Assembly: GCF_011064845.1 (NCBI RefSeq)
Contig: NZ_CP049015.1
Span: 1,674,001 to 1,738,000, forward strand
Length of the DNA: 64,000 nucleotides
Origin: Citrobacter freundii ATCC 8090 = MTCC 1658 = NBRC 12681
Lineage (GTDB): Bacteria; Pseudomonadota; Gammaproteobacteria; Enterobacterales; Enterobacteriaceae
Reading direction: 5' to 3'
Shown: one piece after another, positions 49,561-58,303 of the stretch
Layout: the number at the start of each line of letters is the position of its first letter
Numbering within the stretch: the stretch's first letter is position 1
Program-made: the position numbers and the translations under genes
Notes under the pieces: generated by a model
What the model was told of the DNA's origin: nothing
Databases searched by the model: none
Seen by the model: only the letters and a program-made list of their open reading frames with translations

Positions 49561-49917
49561 TTTTTCCTGAATCTGGACATATATTGCGCAGCCGCTGCCA
49601 GAGCGGTTGCGTATTGCCCGTTTTTATTCTGTATTTAACCTTTCATTAAAGAATTATTCACCTCTATTCAGCGCCTTCCGCTTTACGTCATAGACAATTC
49701 CTGCATAAAAAATTGATAAAAGACGTTTTTTAATCTGGGCTATATCCACAATTCCTGGCTAAAGTTATTCTTGCGAAGCTTACCAACGTCATCATTTAAA
49801 CAGCCCCTTGTGACCTGTTCTACGGCCACAATGTATGTTGAATGCCTGGACGGATGCCAGCGAGCAATAGCGGCGTGAGGAGAGGTCTCTCTTTACATCG
49901 GTGCCGCATGAAAGAAT

Positions 49918-49933
49918 ATGCACGTTTCTTGCA
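49918..49933 (+). promoter_or_regulatory. Candidate sigma-54 promoter of potFGHI
   Basis: ATGCACGTTTCTTGCA compared with the consensus TGGCACG-N4-TTGCA has a perfect -12 block and a -24 block with two mismatches. Its predicted start is about 50 bp before potF. E. coli potFGHI is reported to be NtrC-dependent, which supports the call. Confidence 0.55.
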
Positions 49934-49956
49934 TATCATTAGAGTGTGACATTTTT

Positions 49957-49974
49957 GTTCGTTTGTTAACGAAC
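49957..49974. promoter_or_regulatory. Palindrome in the potF leader
   Basis: GTTCGTT-TGTT-AACGAAC has perfect 7-bp arms. It lies between the candidate sigma-54 start and the potF ribosome site, a place suited to a repressor. No regulator can be named. Confidence 0.5.
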
Positions 49975-49993
49975 TTTCAGAAGGAAAGAGATT

Positions 49994-51106
49994 ATGACCG
50001 CCTTAAATAAAAAATGGTTATCAGGCCTGGTTGCGGGTGCTCTGATGGCCGTCTCTGCCGGCACGCTCGCTGCTGAACAAAAAACGCTGCATATATATAA
50101 CTGGTCTGATTATATTGCCCCGGACACGGTGGCTAATTTTGAAAAAGAGACCGGAATTAAAGTCATCTATGACGTATTTGATTCCAATGAAGTGCTGGAA
50201 GGTAAGCTCATGGCTGGCAGTACCGGCTTTGACCTTGTCGTTCCATCCGCCAGCTTCCTTGAGCGTCAACTGACCGCGGGCGTATTCCAACCGCTGGATA
50301 AGAGCAAATTGCCGGGCTGGAAAAACCTTGATCCTGAACTGCTGAAGCTGGTGGGCAAACACGATCCGGACAACAAGTTTGCGATGCCGTATATGTGGGC
50401 TACGACCGGTATTGGTTACAACGTGGATAAAGTTAAAGCTGTGCTGGGGCCGGATGCGCCGGTTGACAGCTGGGATTTGATCCTCAAGCCAGAAAATCTG
50501 GAAAAACTCAAAAGTTGCGGCGTCTCTTTCCTTGATGCCCCCGAAGAGGTGTTCGCCACGGTGCTGAACTATTTGGGTAAAGATCCAAACAGTACCAAAG
50601 CGGATGATTACACCGGACCGGCAACGGATCTGTTGTTGAAACTGCGACCGAATATTCGCTATTTCCACTCTTCGCAGTACATCAACGACCTGGCAAACGG
50701 TGATACCTGCGTTGCAATCGGCTGGGCTGGGGACGTATGGCAGGCAGCAAACCGTGCGAAAGAAGCGAAAAATGGCGTCAATATTTCCTTCTCAATTCCT
50801 AAAGAAGGTGCAATGGCGTTCTTTGACGTATTCGCGATGCCTGCCGATGCGAAAAACAAAGACGAAGCCTATCAGTTCCTCAACTACCTGCTGCGCCCTG
50901 ATGTGATTGCGCATATCTCCGACCACGTTTTTTATGCCAATGCCAACAAAGAAGCGACGGCTCTGGTCAGCCCTGAAGTTCGTGACAACCCGGGTATTTA
51001 CCCGCCTGCGGATGTGCGAGCTAAGTTGTTCACACTGAAAGTACAGGATCCGAAGATCGATCGTGTACGTACCCGCGCATGGACGAAGGTAAAAAGCGGG
51101 AAATAA
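49994..51106 (+). CDS. potF: Putrescine-binding periplasmic protein PotF
   Basis: PotF is the periplasmic receptor of the putrescine importer PotFGHI. The 370-residue precursor has a signal peptide of about 26 residues (AGTLA/AEQKTL) and the polyamine-binding fold, with the ligand-facing YNWSDYIAPDT near residue 36 and GWAGDVWQA near 243. Length equals E. coli PotF. It is followed by two strong hairpins before potG, which probably keep the receptor more abundant than the membrane parts. Confidence 0.96.
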   Translation: MTALNKKWLSGLVAGALMAVSAGTLAAEQKTLHIYNWSDYIAPDTVANFEKETGIKVIYDVFDSNEVLEGKLMAGSTGFDLVVPSASFLERQLTAGVFQPLDKSKLPGWKNLDPELLKLVGKHDPDNKFAMPYMWATTGIGYNVDKVKAVLGPDAPVDSWDLILKPENLEKLKSCGVSFLDAPEEVFATVLNYLGKDPNSTKADDYTGPATDLLLKLRPNIRYFHSSQYINDLANGDTCVAIGWAGDVWQAANRAKEAKNGVNISFSIPKEGAMAFFDVFAMPADAKNKDEAYQFLNYLLRPDVIAHISDHVFYANANKEATALVSPEVRDNPGIYPPADVRAKLFTLKVQDPKIDRVRTRAWTKVKSGK

Positions 51107-51125
51107 ACCGATGTTTGGGACATGA

Positions 51126-51202
51126 CCCGGCAGGATTTGTGCCTGCCGGGCAGCGTTGAGCCCGGACACATATAACCCGGCAATACGCACCGTTATGGTG
51201 CG
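51126..51202 (+). repeat. Tandem hairpins between potF and potG
   Basis: CCCGGCAGG...CCTGCCGGG (51126-51150) and CGCACC...GGTGCG (51186-51202) can form stable stems in the intercistronic RNA. Neither has a proper T run, so they are more likely RNA-stabilising or attenuating elements than a full stop. Confidence 0.65.
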
Positions 51203-51244
51203 TTATTTGCACCGTTTCTTTGTTTTATGCCGGAGAGCACCTGA

Positions 51245-52378
51245 GTGAATGATGCAACCCCACGCCCACAAGCGAAAATCCGCAAGGCGCTGACCCCGCT
51301 GCTTGAAATTCGCAATCTGACCAAGTCATTTGACGGTCAGCACGCCGTTGATGACGTCAATCTTACTATCTACAAAGGTGAAATATTTGCTCTGCTCGGC
51401 GCGTCCGGCTGTGGCAAATCGACACTGCTGCGGATGCTGGCGGGATTTGAACTGCCGACTACCGGGCAAATCATGCTTGATGGCGTCGATTTAGCGCATG
51501 TCCCGCCTTGTCTGCGTCCAATTAATATGATGTTTCAGTCCTACGCCTTGTTTCCGCATATGACTGTCGAGCAGAACATTGCCTTTGGTCTCAAGCAGGA
51601 CAAACTGCCGAAGGCTGAAATTGCCAGTCGGGTGAATGAGATGCTGGGACTCGTGCATATGCAGGAGTTCGCTAAACGCAAACCACATCAGCTTTCTGGC
51701 GGCCAGCGTCAGCGCGTGGCATTGGCGCGCAGCCTGGCAAAACGTCCAAAACTGCTGCTGCTGGATGAACCAATGGGGGCGCTGGATAAAAAACTCCGAG
51801 ACCGCATGCAACTGGAGGTAGTGGATATCCTGGAACGCGTCGGTGTGACCTGCGTGATGGTGACGCACGATCAGGAAGAAGCCATGACGATGGCGGGTCG
51901 TATTGCGATCATGAATCGTGGAAAATTTGTCCAGATTGGTGAGCCAGAAGAGATCTACGAGCATCCGACCACGCGTTACAGCGCAGAGTTTATCGGTTCG
52001 GTAAACGTTTTTGAGGGACTGCTGAAAGAACGTCGGGAAGATGGTCTGGTGATTGAGTCTCCAGGACTGGTGCATCCGCTGAAAGTGGACGCCGATGCGT
52101 CTGTTGTCGATAACGTCCCGGTGTATGTTGCGCTGCGTCCGGAAAAAATCATGCTCTGCGAATCGCCTCCGCCAGAGGGTTATAACTTCGCGGTAGGCGA
52201 AGTGGTGCACATTGCCTATCTGGGCGATTTGTCGGTGTACCACGTACGTTTGAAAAGCGGTCAGATGTTGAGCGCTCAGCTACAAAATGAACATCGTTAC
52301 CGCAAGGGATTACCCACCTGGGGTGACGAGGTCCGTTTGTGCTGGGATGCAGACAGTTGTGTGGTGTTGACGGTTTAA
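51245..52378 (+). CDS. potG: Putrescine transporter ATP-binding protein PotG
   Basis: PotG is the ATPase of PotFGHI. The 377-residue protein starts at GTG 51245, as its E. coli counterpart aligns from NDATPRPQAK. The ABC domain has Walker A GASGCGKST near residue 54, signature LSGGQRQR near 155 and Walker B LLLDEPMGALD near 175. A C-terminal TOBE domain (about residues 290-377) is of the kind that regulates polyamine and sugar ABC transporters. potH begins nine bases after its stop. Confidence 0.95.
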   Translation: MNDATPRPQAKIRKALTPLLEIRNLTKSFDGQHAVDDVNLTIYKGEIFALLGASGCGKSTLLRMLAGFELPTTGQIMLDGVDLAHVPPCLRPINMMFQSYALFPHMTVEQNIAFGLKQDKLPKAEIASRVNEMLGLVHMQEFAKRKPHQLSGGQRQRVALARSLAKRPKLLLLDEPMGALDKKLRDRMQLEVVDILERVGVTCVMVTHDQEEAMTMAGRIAIMNRGKFVQIGEPEEIYEHPTTRYSAEFIGSVNVFEGLLKERREDGLVIESPGLVHPLKVDADASVVDNVPVYVALRPEKIMLCESPPPEGYNFAVGEVVHIAYLGDLSVYHVRLKSGQMLSAQLQNEHRYRKGLPTWGDEVRLCWDADSCVVLTV

Positions 52379-52387
52379 GGAGCGAAG

Positions 52388-53341
52388 ATGAGTACACTTG
52401 AACCTGCGGCACGCGTGGATAACGCGGGGCGATTCAGGCTGTTTATGTCGCGACTGCAAATGAAGCACGGGCGCAAGCTGGTGATCGCGCTGCCGTATGT
52501 GTGGCTGCTGCTTCTGTTTCTGCTGCCGTTTCTGATCGTCTTCAAAATCAGTTTGGCGGAAATGGCGCGCGCTATTCCACCCTATACCGACCTCGTTTCA
52601 TGGGCTGACGATCAGTTATCCATCACGCTCAACTTAGGCAACTTCCTGCAACTGACGGACGATCCGCTCTATTTCGATGCCTACCTGCAATCGTTACAGG
52701 TGGCGGGAATTTCGACAATCTGTTGTCTGCTGCTGGGATACCCGCTGGCATGGGCAGTCGCGCACAGTAAACCCTCAACGCGTAATATTCTGCTGTTGCT
52801 GGTGATCCTACCGTCCTGGACCTCGTTTTTAATTCGCGTGTATGCCTGGATGGGGATCCTGAAAAACAACGGCGTCCTGAACAACTTTCTGATGTGGCTG
52901 GGTGTCATCGACCAACCGTTGACTATTTTGCACACCAATCTGGCGGTCTATATCGGCATTGTTTACGCCTATTTGCCCTTTATGGTGCTGCCGATTTATA
53001 CCGCGCTGACCCGTATTGATTACTCGCTGGTGGAAGCGGCGCTGGATTTAGGTGCCCGACCACTGAAGACTTTCTTTAGCGTGATTGTGCCATTGACCAA
53101 GGGCGGGATTATTGCCGGGTCAATGCTGGTGTTTATTCCGGCTGTTGGCGAGTTTGTGATCCCTGAGCTGCTGGGCGGCCCGGACAGCATCATGATTGGC
53201 CGTGTGCTTTGGCAGGAGTTTTTCAATAACCGCGACTGGCCGGTGGCTTCTGCTGTCGCCATTATTATGCTGCTGTTACTGATTGTGCCGATCATGTGGT
53301 TCCACAAATATCAGCAAAAAAGCGTGGGGGAACACGGATGA
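52388..53341 (+). CDS. potH: Putrescine transporter permease PotH
   Basis: PotH is one of the two inner-membrane permeases of PotFGHI. The 317-residue protein has an N-terminal cytoplasmic stretch of about 30 residues, six membrane helices and the EAA loop EAALDLGARPLKTFFSVIVP near residue 217. Length equals E. coli PotH. Its stop overlaps the potI start (ATGA). Confidence 0.95.
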   Translation: MSTLEPAARVDNAGRFRLFMSRLQMKHGRKLVIALPYVWLLLLFLLPFLIVFKISLAEMARAIPPYTDLVSWADDQLSITLNLGNFLQLTDDPLYFDAYLQSLQVAGISTICCLLLGYPLAWAVAHSKPSTRNILLLLVILPSWTSFLIRVYAWMGILKNNGVLNNFLMWLGVIDQPLTILHTNLAVYIGIVYAYLPFMVLPIYTALTRIDYSLVEAALDLGARPLKTFFSVIVPLTKGGIIAGSMLVFIPAVGEFVIPELLGGPDSIMIGRVLWQEFFNNRDWPVASAVAIIMLLLLIVPIMWFHKYQQKSVGEHG

Positions 53342-54183
53342 ATAACTTACCGGTCGTTCGCTCGCCGTGGCGTATTTTTATCCTGGTAGTTGGCTTTACC
53401 TTCCTGTACGCGCCGATGCTGATGTTGGTTATCTATTCGTTTAACAGCTCGAAGCTGGTGACGGTTTGGGCAGGGTGGTCAACGCGTTGGTATGGCGAGC
53501 TTTTTCACGATACCGCGATGATAAGCGCCGTAGGCATGAGCCTAACGATTGCCGCGGGCGCTGCGACGATGGCGGCAATCCTTGGTACCATCGCCGCCGT
53601 GGTAATGGTGCGCTTTGGTCGTTTTCGTGGTTCGAATGGTTTCGCCTTTATGATCACCGCGCCGCTGGTTATGCCAGATGTCATTACCGGTTTGTCGCTG
53701 CTGCTGCTGTTCGTAGCGTTGGCTCACGCCATCGGCTGGCCGGCTGATCGCGGAATGCTGACCATCTGGCTGGCGCACGTCACCTTCTGTACAGCGTACG
53801 TAGCGGTGGTGATTTCTTCACGTTTGCGCGAACTGGATCATTCCATTGAGGAAGCTGCGATGGATCTTGGCGCCACGCCGCTGAAGGTCTTTTTCGTCAT
53901 CACGCTGCCGATGATTATGCCGGCGGTGATTTCCGGTTGGCTATTAGCCTTCACGCTGTCACTCGATGATCTGGTTATTGCCAGCTTTGTCTCTGGTCCT
54001 GGCGCCACAACGTTACCGATGCTGGTGTTCTCCAGCGTACGTATGGGGGTGAACCCGGAGATCAACGCGCTGGCAACGCTGATTCTTGGTGTGGTAGGAA
54101 TTATCGGATTTATCGCGTGGTATCTGATGGCGCGAACAGAAAAACAACGGATCCGCGATATCCAACGTGCAAGACGCGGCTGA
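53338..54183 (+). CDS. potI: Putrescine transporter permease PotI
   Basis: PotI pairs with PotH as the second permease. Starting at ATG 53338, which overlaps the potH stop, gives 281 residues as in E. coli; a longer frame into potH is rejected. Six hydrophobic segments and the EAA loop EEAAMDLGATPLKVFFVITLP near residue 175 are visible. It is the last transporter gene; ybjO follows 59 bp later. Confidence 0.95.
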   Translation: MNNLPVVRSPWRIFILVVGFTFLYAPMLMLVIYSFNSSKLVTVWAGWSTRWYGELFHDTAMISAVGMSLTIAAGAATMAAILGTIAAVVMVRFGRFRGSNGFAFMITAPLVMPDVITGLSLLLLFVALAHAIGWPADRGMLTIWLAHVTFCTAYVAVVISSRLRELDHSIEEAAMDLGATPLKVFFVITLPMIMPAVISGWLLAFTLSLDDLVIASFVSGPGATTLPMLVFSSVRMGVNPEINALATLILGVVGIIGFIAWYLMARTEKQRIRDIQRARRG

Positions 54184-54242
54184 AAAAACTAAAATCTGCC
54201 AACCTGTCTATACGGCGCAGCTGTGGTGGTTGCGCCGTTTTC

Positions 54243-54731
54243 ATGGAAGACGACGCGTTGGGATTTTTTAAGAAATCATCCACATCACATGCTCGCTTAA
54301 ACGTCCCTGCTTTGGTGCAGGTGGCGGCGCTGGCTATTATTATGATCCGCTGTCTCGATCTGTTGATGATTTTTAATACGCTTGGGTTTCGTGGAACCAG
54401 TGAGTTTATTCATCGCAGTGTGCAGACCTGGAATTTGACGCTGGTGTTTCTGGGCAGTCTGGTGCTGCTATTTATCGAAATTTACTGTGCATTTTCGCTG
54501 GTAAAAGGACGGAACTGGGCACGCTGGATCTATCTGTTGACCCAGATTATCGCCAGCGTCTATCTGTGGGCTGCTTCGCTGGGCTACGGATATCCCGAAC
54601 TGTTCAGTATTGCGGGGGAGTCCAGACGCGAAATCCTGCATACGCTGGTGATGCAAAAACTGCCGGATATGCTGGTATTGCTGCTACTGTTTGTTCCTGC
54701 GTCCAGCAGGCGGTTCTTCCGTTTGCAATAA
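54243..54731 (+). CDS. ybjO: Inner membrane protein YbjO
   Basis: YbjO is a 162-residue membrane protein of unknown function (DUF2593) with four hydrophobic segments. Starting at 54243 (MEDDALGFFKK) matches the E. coli N-terminus and length; the in-frame extension into potI has no support. It probably shares the potFGHI transcript, so a link to polyamine transport is possible but unproved. rlmC follows 41 bp later. Confidence 0.88.
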   Translation: MEDDALGFFKKSSTSHARLNVPALVQVAALAIIMIRCLDLLMIFNTLGFRGTSEFIHRSVQTWNLTLVFLGSLVLLFIEIYCAFSLVKGRNWARWIYLLTQIIASVYLWAASLGYGYPELFSIAGESRREILHTLVMQKLPDMLVLLLLFVPASSRRFFRLQ

Positions 54732-54772
54732 CGTGTATAATCTTGGCCCCCGGTTAATTTGTAGGTCTTTGT

Positions 54773-55900
54773 ATGCAGTGCGCACTTTATGACGCCGAAC
54801 GCTGTCGCTCCTGTCAGTGGATAACACAGCCTGTCGCCGATCAACTCTTCGCTAAAACAGCCGATCTGCAGAATCTGCTGGCCGATTATCCGGTCGGAGA
54901 ATGGTGCGCGCCGGTCAGTGGTCCGGAAAGCGCGTTTCGCAATAAAGCCAAAATGGTGGTCAGCGGCAGCGTGGAAAAACCGTTGCTGGGGATGTTGCAT
55001 CGTGACGGTACGCCGGAGGATTTGTGCGACTGTCCGCTCTACCCTGAGTCTTTTGCGCCCGTATTTTCCGTTCTTAAGCCGTTTATCGCCCGAGCAGGAT
55101 TAACACCCTATAACGTTGCGCGTAAACGCGGGGAACTGAAATATTTGCTGTTAACGGAAAGCCGGTTCGATGGCGGCATGATGCTGCGTTTTGTCCTGCG
55201 TTCTGAAGCAAAACTGGCACAGCTGCGCGCGGCGCTGCCCTGGCTGCAGGCACAACTCCCACAGTTAAAAGTGATCACTGCCAATATTCAGCCGGTGCAT
55301 ATGGCGATTATGGAAGGGGAGACAGAAATCTTCCTGACGGAACAACAGGCGCTGGCGGAACGCTTTAACGATGTACCGTTGTGGATCCGCCCACAGAGCT
55401 TCTTCCAGACTAACCCGGTGGTGGCGGGGCAGTTGTATGCCACGGCGCGCGACTGGGTGCGTCAGCTTCCGGTTAATCACATGTGGGATCTGTTTTGCGG
55501 CGTTGGGGGTTTTGGTCTGCACTGCGCTACACCGCAAATGAAACTGACGGGGATTGAAATCGCGCCAGATGCGATTACCTGCGCGAAGCAGTCGGCGCAG
55601 GAACTTGGATTGCAGAATCTGCATTTTCAGGCGTTGGATTCAACTCAGTTTGCTACCGCTCAGGACGAAGTTCCGGATCTGGTGCTGGTGAATCCGCCGC
55701 GTCGCGGGATTGGGAAACCGCTGTGCGATTTTCTTTCCCACATGGCACCGCGTTTTATTGTTTATTCCAGCTGTAATGCGCAAACCATGGCGAAGGATAT
55801 TCGTGAGTTGCCTGGGTATCGCATTGAACGCGTTCAGCTTTTCGATATGTTCCCGCACACCTCGCATTATGAAGTGTTAACGCTGCTCAGCCGACAATAA
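54773..55900 (+). CDS. rlmC: 23S rRNA (uracil-747-C5) methyltransferase RlmC
   Basis: RlmC (RumB) methylates U747 of 23S rRNA using SAM. The 375-residue protein has iron-sulfur cluster cysteines Cys3, Cys11 and Cys14 near the N-terminus plus one in LCDCPLYP, the SAM-binding [12 protein letters not shown] near residue 240, and the nucleophile in [12 protein letters not shown] near residue 334. Length equals the E. coli protein. In K-12 artJ comes next; here a BIME and tRNA-derived repeats leading to serW follow instead. Confidence 0.96.
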   Translation: MQCALYDAERCRSCQWITQPVADQLFAKTADLQNLLADYPVGEWCAPVSGPESAFRNKAKMVVSGSVEKPLLGMLHRDGTPEDLCDCPLYPESFAPVFSVLKPFIARAGLTPYNVARKRGELKYLLLTESRFDGGMMLRFVLRSEAKLAQLRAALPWLQAQLPQLKVITANIQPVHMAIMEGETEIFLTEQQALAERFNDVPLWIRPQSFFQTNPVVAGQLYATARDWVRQLPVNHMWDLFCGVGGFGLHCATPQMKLTGIEIAPDAITCAKQSAQELGLQNLHFQALDSTQFATAQDEVPDLVLVNPPRRGIGKPLCDFLSHMAPRFIVYSSCNAQTMAKDIRELPGYRIERVQLFDMFPHTSHYEVLTLLSRQ

Positions 55901-55906
55901 CTGCTA

Positions 55907-55987
55907 TGCCTGATGGCGCTTCGCTTATCAGGCCTACAGGTTGTTCGTCATTCGTAGGCCGGATAAGGTGCTTGTACCGCATCCGGC
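55907..55987. repeat. BIME between rlmC and the serW repeats
   Basis: Two opposed REP units, TGCCTGATGGCGCTTCGCTTATCAGGCCTAC and GTAGGCCGGATAAGGTGCTTGTACCGCATCCGGC, stand at the point where gene order departs from K-12. Confidence 0.85.
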
Positions 55988-56000
55988 AAATCAATATGCG

Positions 56001-56181
56001 AAAAAAAAGCCCGTACTTGCGTACGAGCTCTTCTTTAAATATGGCGGTGAGGCGGGGATTGACTCGCTTCGCTCGCCCTGCGGGCAGCCTGTTCGCTGCG
56101 CTCTCAGTCTGTCCAACTGGCTGCGCCAGTAGTCGAACCCCGGTCCGGGCTTCTCATCCCCGCCAGGCTATGCAATATGCT
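56001..56181 (-). repeat. 181-bp serW-derived repeat, distal copy
   Basis: The unit contains a terminator-like hairpin and T run, then the last 19 nt of tRNA-Ser (56042-56060), a GC-rich segment of small hairpins, and a T-arm-like CCGGGGTTCGA. It is nearly identical to the next unit, with the same 181-bp period. Read on the minus strand it lies downstream of serW. Confidence 0.9.
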
Positions 56182-56362
56182 AAAAAAAAGCCCGTACTTG
56201 CGTACGAGCTCTTCTTTAAATATGGCGGTGAGGCGGGGATTGACTCGCTTCGCTCGCCCTGCGGGCAGTCTGTTCGCTGCGCTCTCAGTCTGTCCAACTG
56301 GCTGCGCCAGTAGTCGAACCCCGGTCCGGGCTTCTCATCCCCGCCAGGCTGTGCAACATGCG
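56182..56362 (-). repeat. 181-bp serW-derived repeat, proximal copy
   Basis: Second unit of the array, with the tRNA 3' 19 nt at 56223-56241. It differs from the distal copy at only a few positions. The period continues into serW itself, whose own 3' 19 nt begin at 56404, exactly 181 bp further on. Confidence 0.9.
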
Positions 56363-56390
56363 AAAAAAAAGCCCGTACTTGCGTACGGGC
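56363..56390 (-). terminator. Terminator of serW
   Basis: On the minus strand GCCCGTAC-GCAA-GTACGGGC is followed by eight T, 14 bases after the mature tRNA end. Slightly imperfect copies end each of the downstream 181-bp repeats. Confidence 0.9.
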
Positions 56391-56403
56391 TCTTCTTAAA
56401 ATA

Positions 56404-56491
56404 TGGCGGTGAGGCGGGGATTCGAACCCCGGATACGTTGCCGTATACACACTTTCCAGGCGTGCTCCTTCAGCCACTCGGACACCTCACC
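56404..56491 (-). tRNA. serW: tRNA-Ser (anticodon GGA)
   Basis: An 88-nt class II tRNA on the minus strand: acceptor GGTGAGG pairs with CCTCACC, followed by G and the encoded CCA; the D arm, the anticodon loop CTGGAAA with GGA, a long variable arm (GTGTATACGGCAAC) and the T arm CCGGGGTTCGAATCCCCG are all present. It reads serine codons UCC and UCU. The sequence and its position upstream of infA match serW of E. coli. Confidence 0.97.
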
Positions 56492-56534
56492 ATATTGTAT
56501 TGCTGCCTGACCGCTTGGGGGGCAACGGGGCGCT

Positions 56535-56563
56535 ACTATAGGGAGTTGCGCTAAAACGGTCAA
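56535..56563 (-). promoter_or_regulatory. serW promoter
   Basis: TTGACC and TATAGT on the minus strand are separated by 17 bp, and the -10 is followed by the GC-rich discriminator AGCGCCCC, typical of stable-RNA promoters under stringent control. Confidence 0.85.
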
Positions 56564-56640
56564 GCAGAATTTACGTGTTAACTCTCGTTTGGTTACGCAA
56601 TATACATATTCCTCCGCCCAGGCAGGCGCGGAGGATAGGA

Positions 56641-57318
56641 TTAGCGCTGAGAGTCCAGTTTTTCGCCGTTGGTCACGACTTCCTGGGCTTTACTGTAGCT
56701 CTCGATCAGCAACTGATAAGCCGGGAAGACTTTGGTATACACTTCTGCCCATTCGGCGGCGTCTTCACGGTTCCATGTGCCCTGAATTTCAGACGCGACG
56801 GCGGCGGTATCCATCGGCACGACGCCAGCCTGAACAACGCGAGCCAGGGTGATTTCCTGCGCCATTTTGCTGTAAGTACCGGAAGCGTCGATCACTGCGA
56901 AGACCTTATAACCTTCTGCAACCGCGCTGATAGCCGGGAAAGCCATGCACACGCTGGTAATCGTACCGGCGATAATCAGCGTCTTACGACCTGTTGCTTT
57001 GACCGCTTTCACGAAGTCTTCGTTATCCCAGGCGTTGATTTCGCCTTTACGCGCCACGTATTGGGCATGTGGCGCATTAGCGTGGATCTCAGGGATCAGC
57101 GGGCCGTTAGGTCCCTGCGGTACGGATGCCGTGGTAATCACAGGTATCTTCGCCAGGGTCGCCATTTTAGCCAGCGCGGCGGCACGCGCACGCAGTTCTG
57201 GCATTGGCATGTCGCCGACGGTCTGGAACAACCCGCTCTGATGATCGATAAGCAGCATGACGGAATCATTTACATCGATGACCGGACGTGAACCATTAAA
57301 GTTTGCAGGACTGGACAT
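56641..57318 (-). CDS. YcaC-like isochorismatase-family hydrolase
   Basis: This 225-residue protein belongs to the cysteine-hydrolase (isochorismatase-like) family and resembles E. coli YcaC, whose substrate is unknown. The catalytic triad is plausible: Asp in LIDHQSG near residue 25, Lys in the middle, and Cys in [13 protein letters not shown] near residue 117. [16 protein letters not shown] is nearly identical to YcaC. I start at ATG 57318, after AAGGAGAAGAAT; an ATG ten codons earlier lies within that ribosome site's upstream region. It is 16 bases after the pirin gene, so the two form an operon. Confidence 0.88.
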   Translation of the reverse strand: MSSPANFNGSRPVIDVNDSVMLLIDHQSGLFQTVGDMPMPELRARAAALAKMATLAKIPVITTASVPQGPNGPLIPEIHANAPHAQYVARKGEINAWDNEDFVKAVKATGRKTLIIAGTITSVCMAFPAISAVAEGYKVFAVIDASGTYSKMAQEITLARVVQAGVVPMDTAAVASEIQGTWNREDAAEWAEVYTKVFPAYQLLIESYSKAQEVVTNGEKLDSQR

Positions 57319-57334
57319 ATTCTTCTCCTTCGAT

Positions 57335-58195
57335 TCAGATTTGGCCAAAGCGGCCGGAGTTAAAATCGCGTACGGCTTCAGCGATTTCTTGTTTCGTGTT
57401 CATTACAAACGGACCGTAACCTACAATCGGCTCGTTCAACGGTTCTCCAGAAAGCAGTAGCACGCTGGCGTCGCTGGAGGCTTCAATATGCAGCGTTTTC
57501 CCTTGCTGGCTCAGCACCACCAGTTGCGCTTCGCTGGCAGACGTAGTGCCGTTTACGGTGATATTCCCTTTCAATACCACCAGCGCAGTGCTCCATCCTT
57601 CCGGCTGGGACAACGTGAGCTGATGATTACGTTGTAAACGCATATCCCAAACGTTCAGCGGCGAGAAGGTATGTGCCGGGCCTTTTGTATCCTGATAGCT
57701 GCCCGCAATCACCCGAACGCTTCCTGCTTCATCAGGCAGGGCGACAGAGGGGATCGCATCGCTGCTGATGCCCTGGTAACCCGGAACGGCCATTTTGTCC
57801 TTTGCTGGCAGATTGACCCACAGCTGTACCATTTCCAGTTCGCCACCCTGACGGGTAAATTCTGGTGAATGGAACTCTTCATGTAATATTCCTGCACCCG
57901 CGGTCATCCACTGCACGTCGCCGGGGCCGATAATGCCGCCGCGACCGGTTGAATCACGGTGTTCAACTTCGCCGCTGTAAACGATGGTCACCGTCTCAAA
58001 ACCACGGTGAGGGTGCTCGCCTACGCCGCGTTTTTCGTTACCCGGCGTAAACGTATGTGGACCGGCGTAATCCAGCAGCAGGAACGGACTTAGTTGCTCA
58101 GCATGAGACTGGTAAGAAAACATCGAGCGAACCGGAAATCCATCGCCAACCCAGTGCGGGCGAGGTGCGGTGTAGACGCCTGTTACGTGTTTCAT
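57335..58195 (-). CDS. Pirin-family protein
   Basis: This 286-residue protein has the bicupin pirin fold. The N-terminal cupin metal site is visible as [22 protein letters not shown] (about residues 59-80), with two His, and a third His and Glu in [14 protein letters not shown] near residue 100. Some bacterial pirins are quercetin 2,3-dioxygenases and others modulate redox enzymes; the role here is unknown. It leads an operon with the YcaC-like hydrolase and is divergent from a LysR regulator, 108 bp away. Confidence 0.88.
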   Translation of the reverse strand: MKHVTGVYTAPRPHWVGDGFPVRSMFSYQSHAEQLSPFLLLDYAGPHTFTPGNEKRGVGEHPHRGFETVTIVYSGEVEHRDSTGRGGIIGPGDVQWMTAGAGILHEEFHSPEFTRQGGELEMVQLWVNLPAKDKMAVPGYQGISSDAIPSVALPDEAGSVRVIAGSYQDTKGPAHTFSPLNVWDMRLQRNHQLTLSQPEGWSTALVVLKGNITVNGTTSASEAQLVVLSQQGKTLHIEASSDASVLLLSGEPLNEPIVGYGPFVMNTKQEIAEAVRDFNSGRFGQI

Positions 58196-58303
58196 TTGTG
58201 TCTCCTCAGTGGCGTTATCTTGATGTGAATAAGCTTATATTCATGACAGCGAGCTGAGTAGTAGATAAAATAGCTCTCACTGTCTCATAAATAGGACAAT
58301 TAG

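Larger units (their letters stand above)
49561..49993. other. ybjN-potF intergenic region
   Basis: This 433-bp gap has no gene that I can recognise. It contains a candidate sigma-54 promoter at 49918-49933, a palindrome at 49957-49974 and the potF ribosome site AGAAGGAAAGAG. Confidence 0.5.

Noticed and set aside
55906..56313. Open frames of 60-135 codons across the serW repeats, rich in Ser, Arg and Ala, on both strands
   Set aside because: They repeat with the 181-bp period, follow the tRNA-derived DNA and have no ribosome site or family. They are a by-product of GC-rich repeats and are often mis-annotated as hypothetical proteins.
56001..56362. CRISPR-like array at serW
   Set aside because: There are only two units of 181 bp, with no short repeat/unique spacer pattern and no cas genes; each unit is tRNA-derived.
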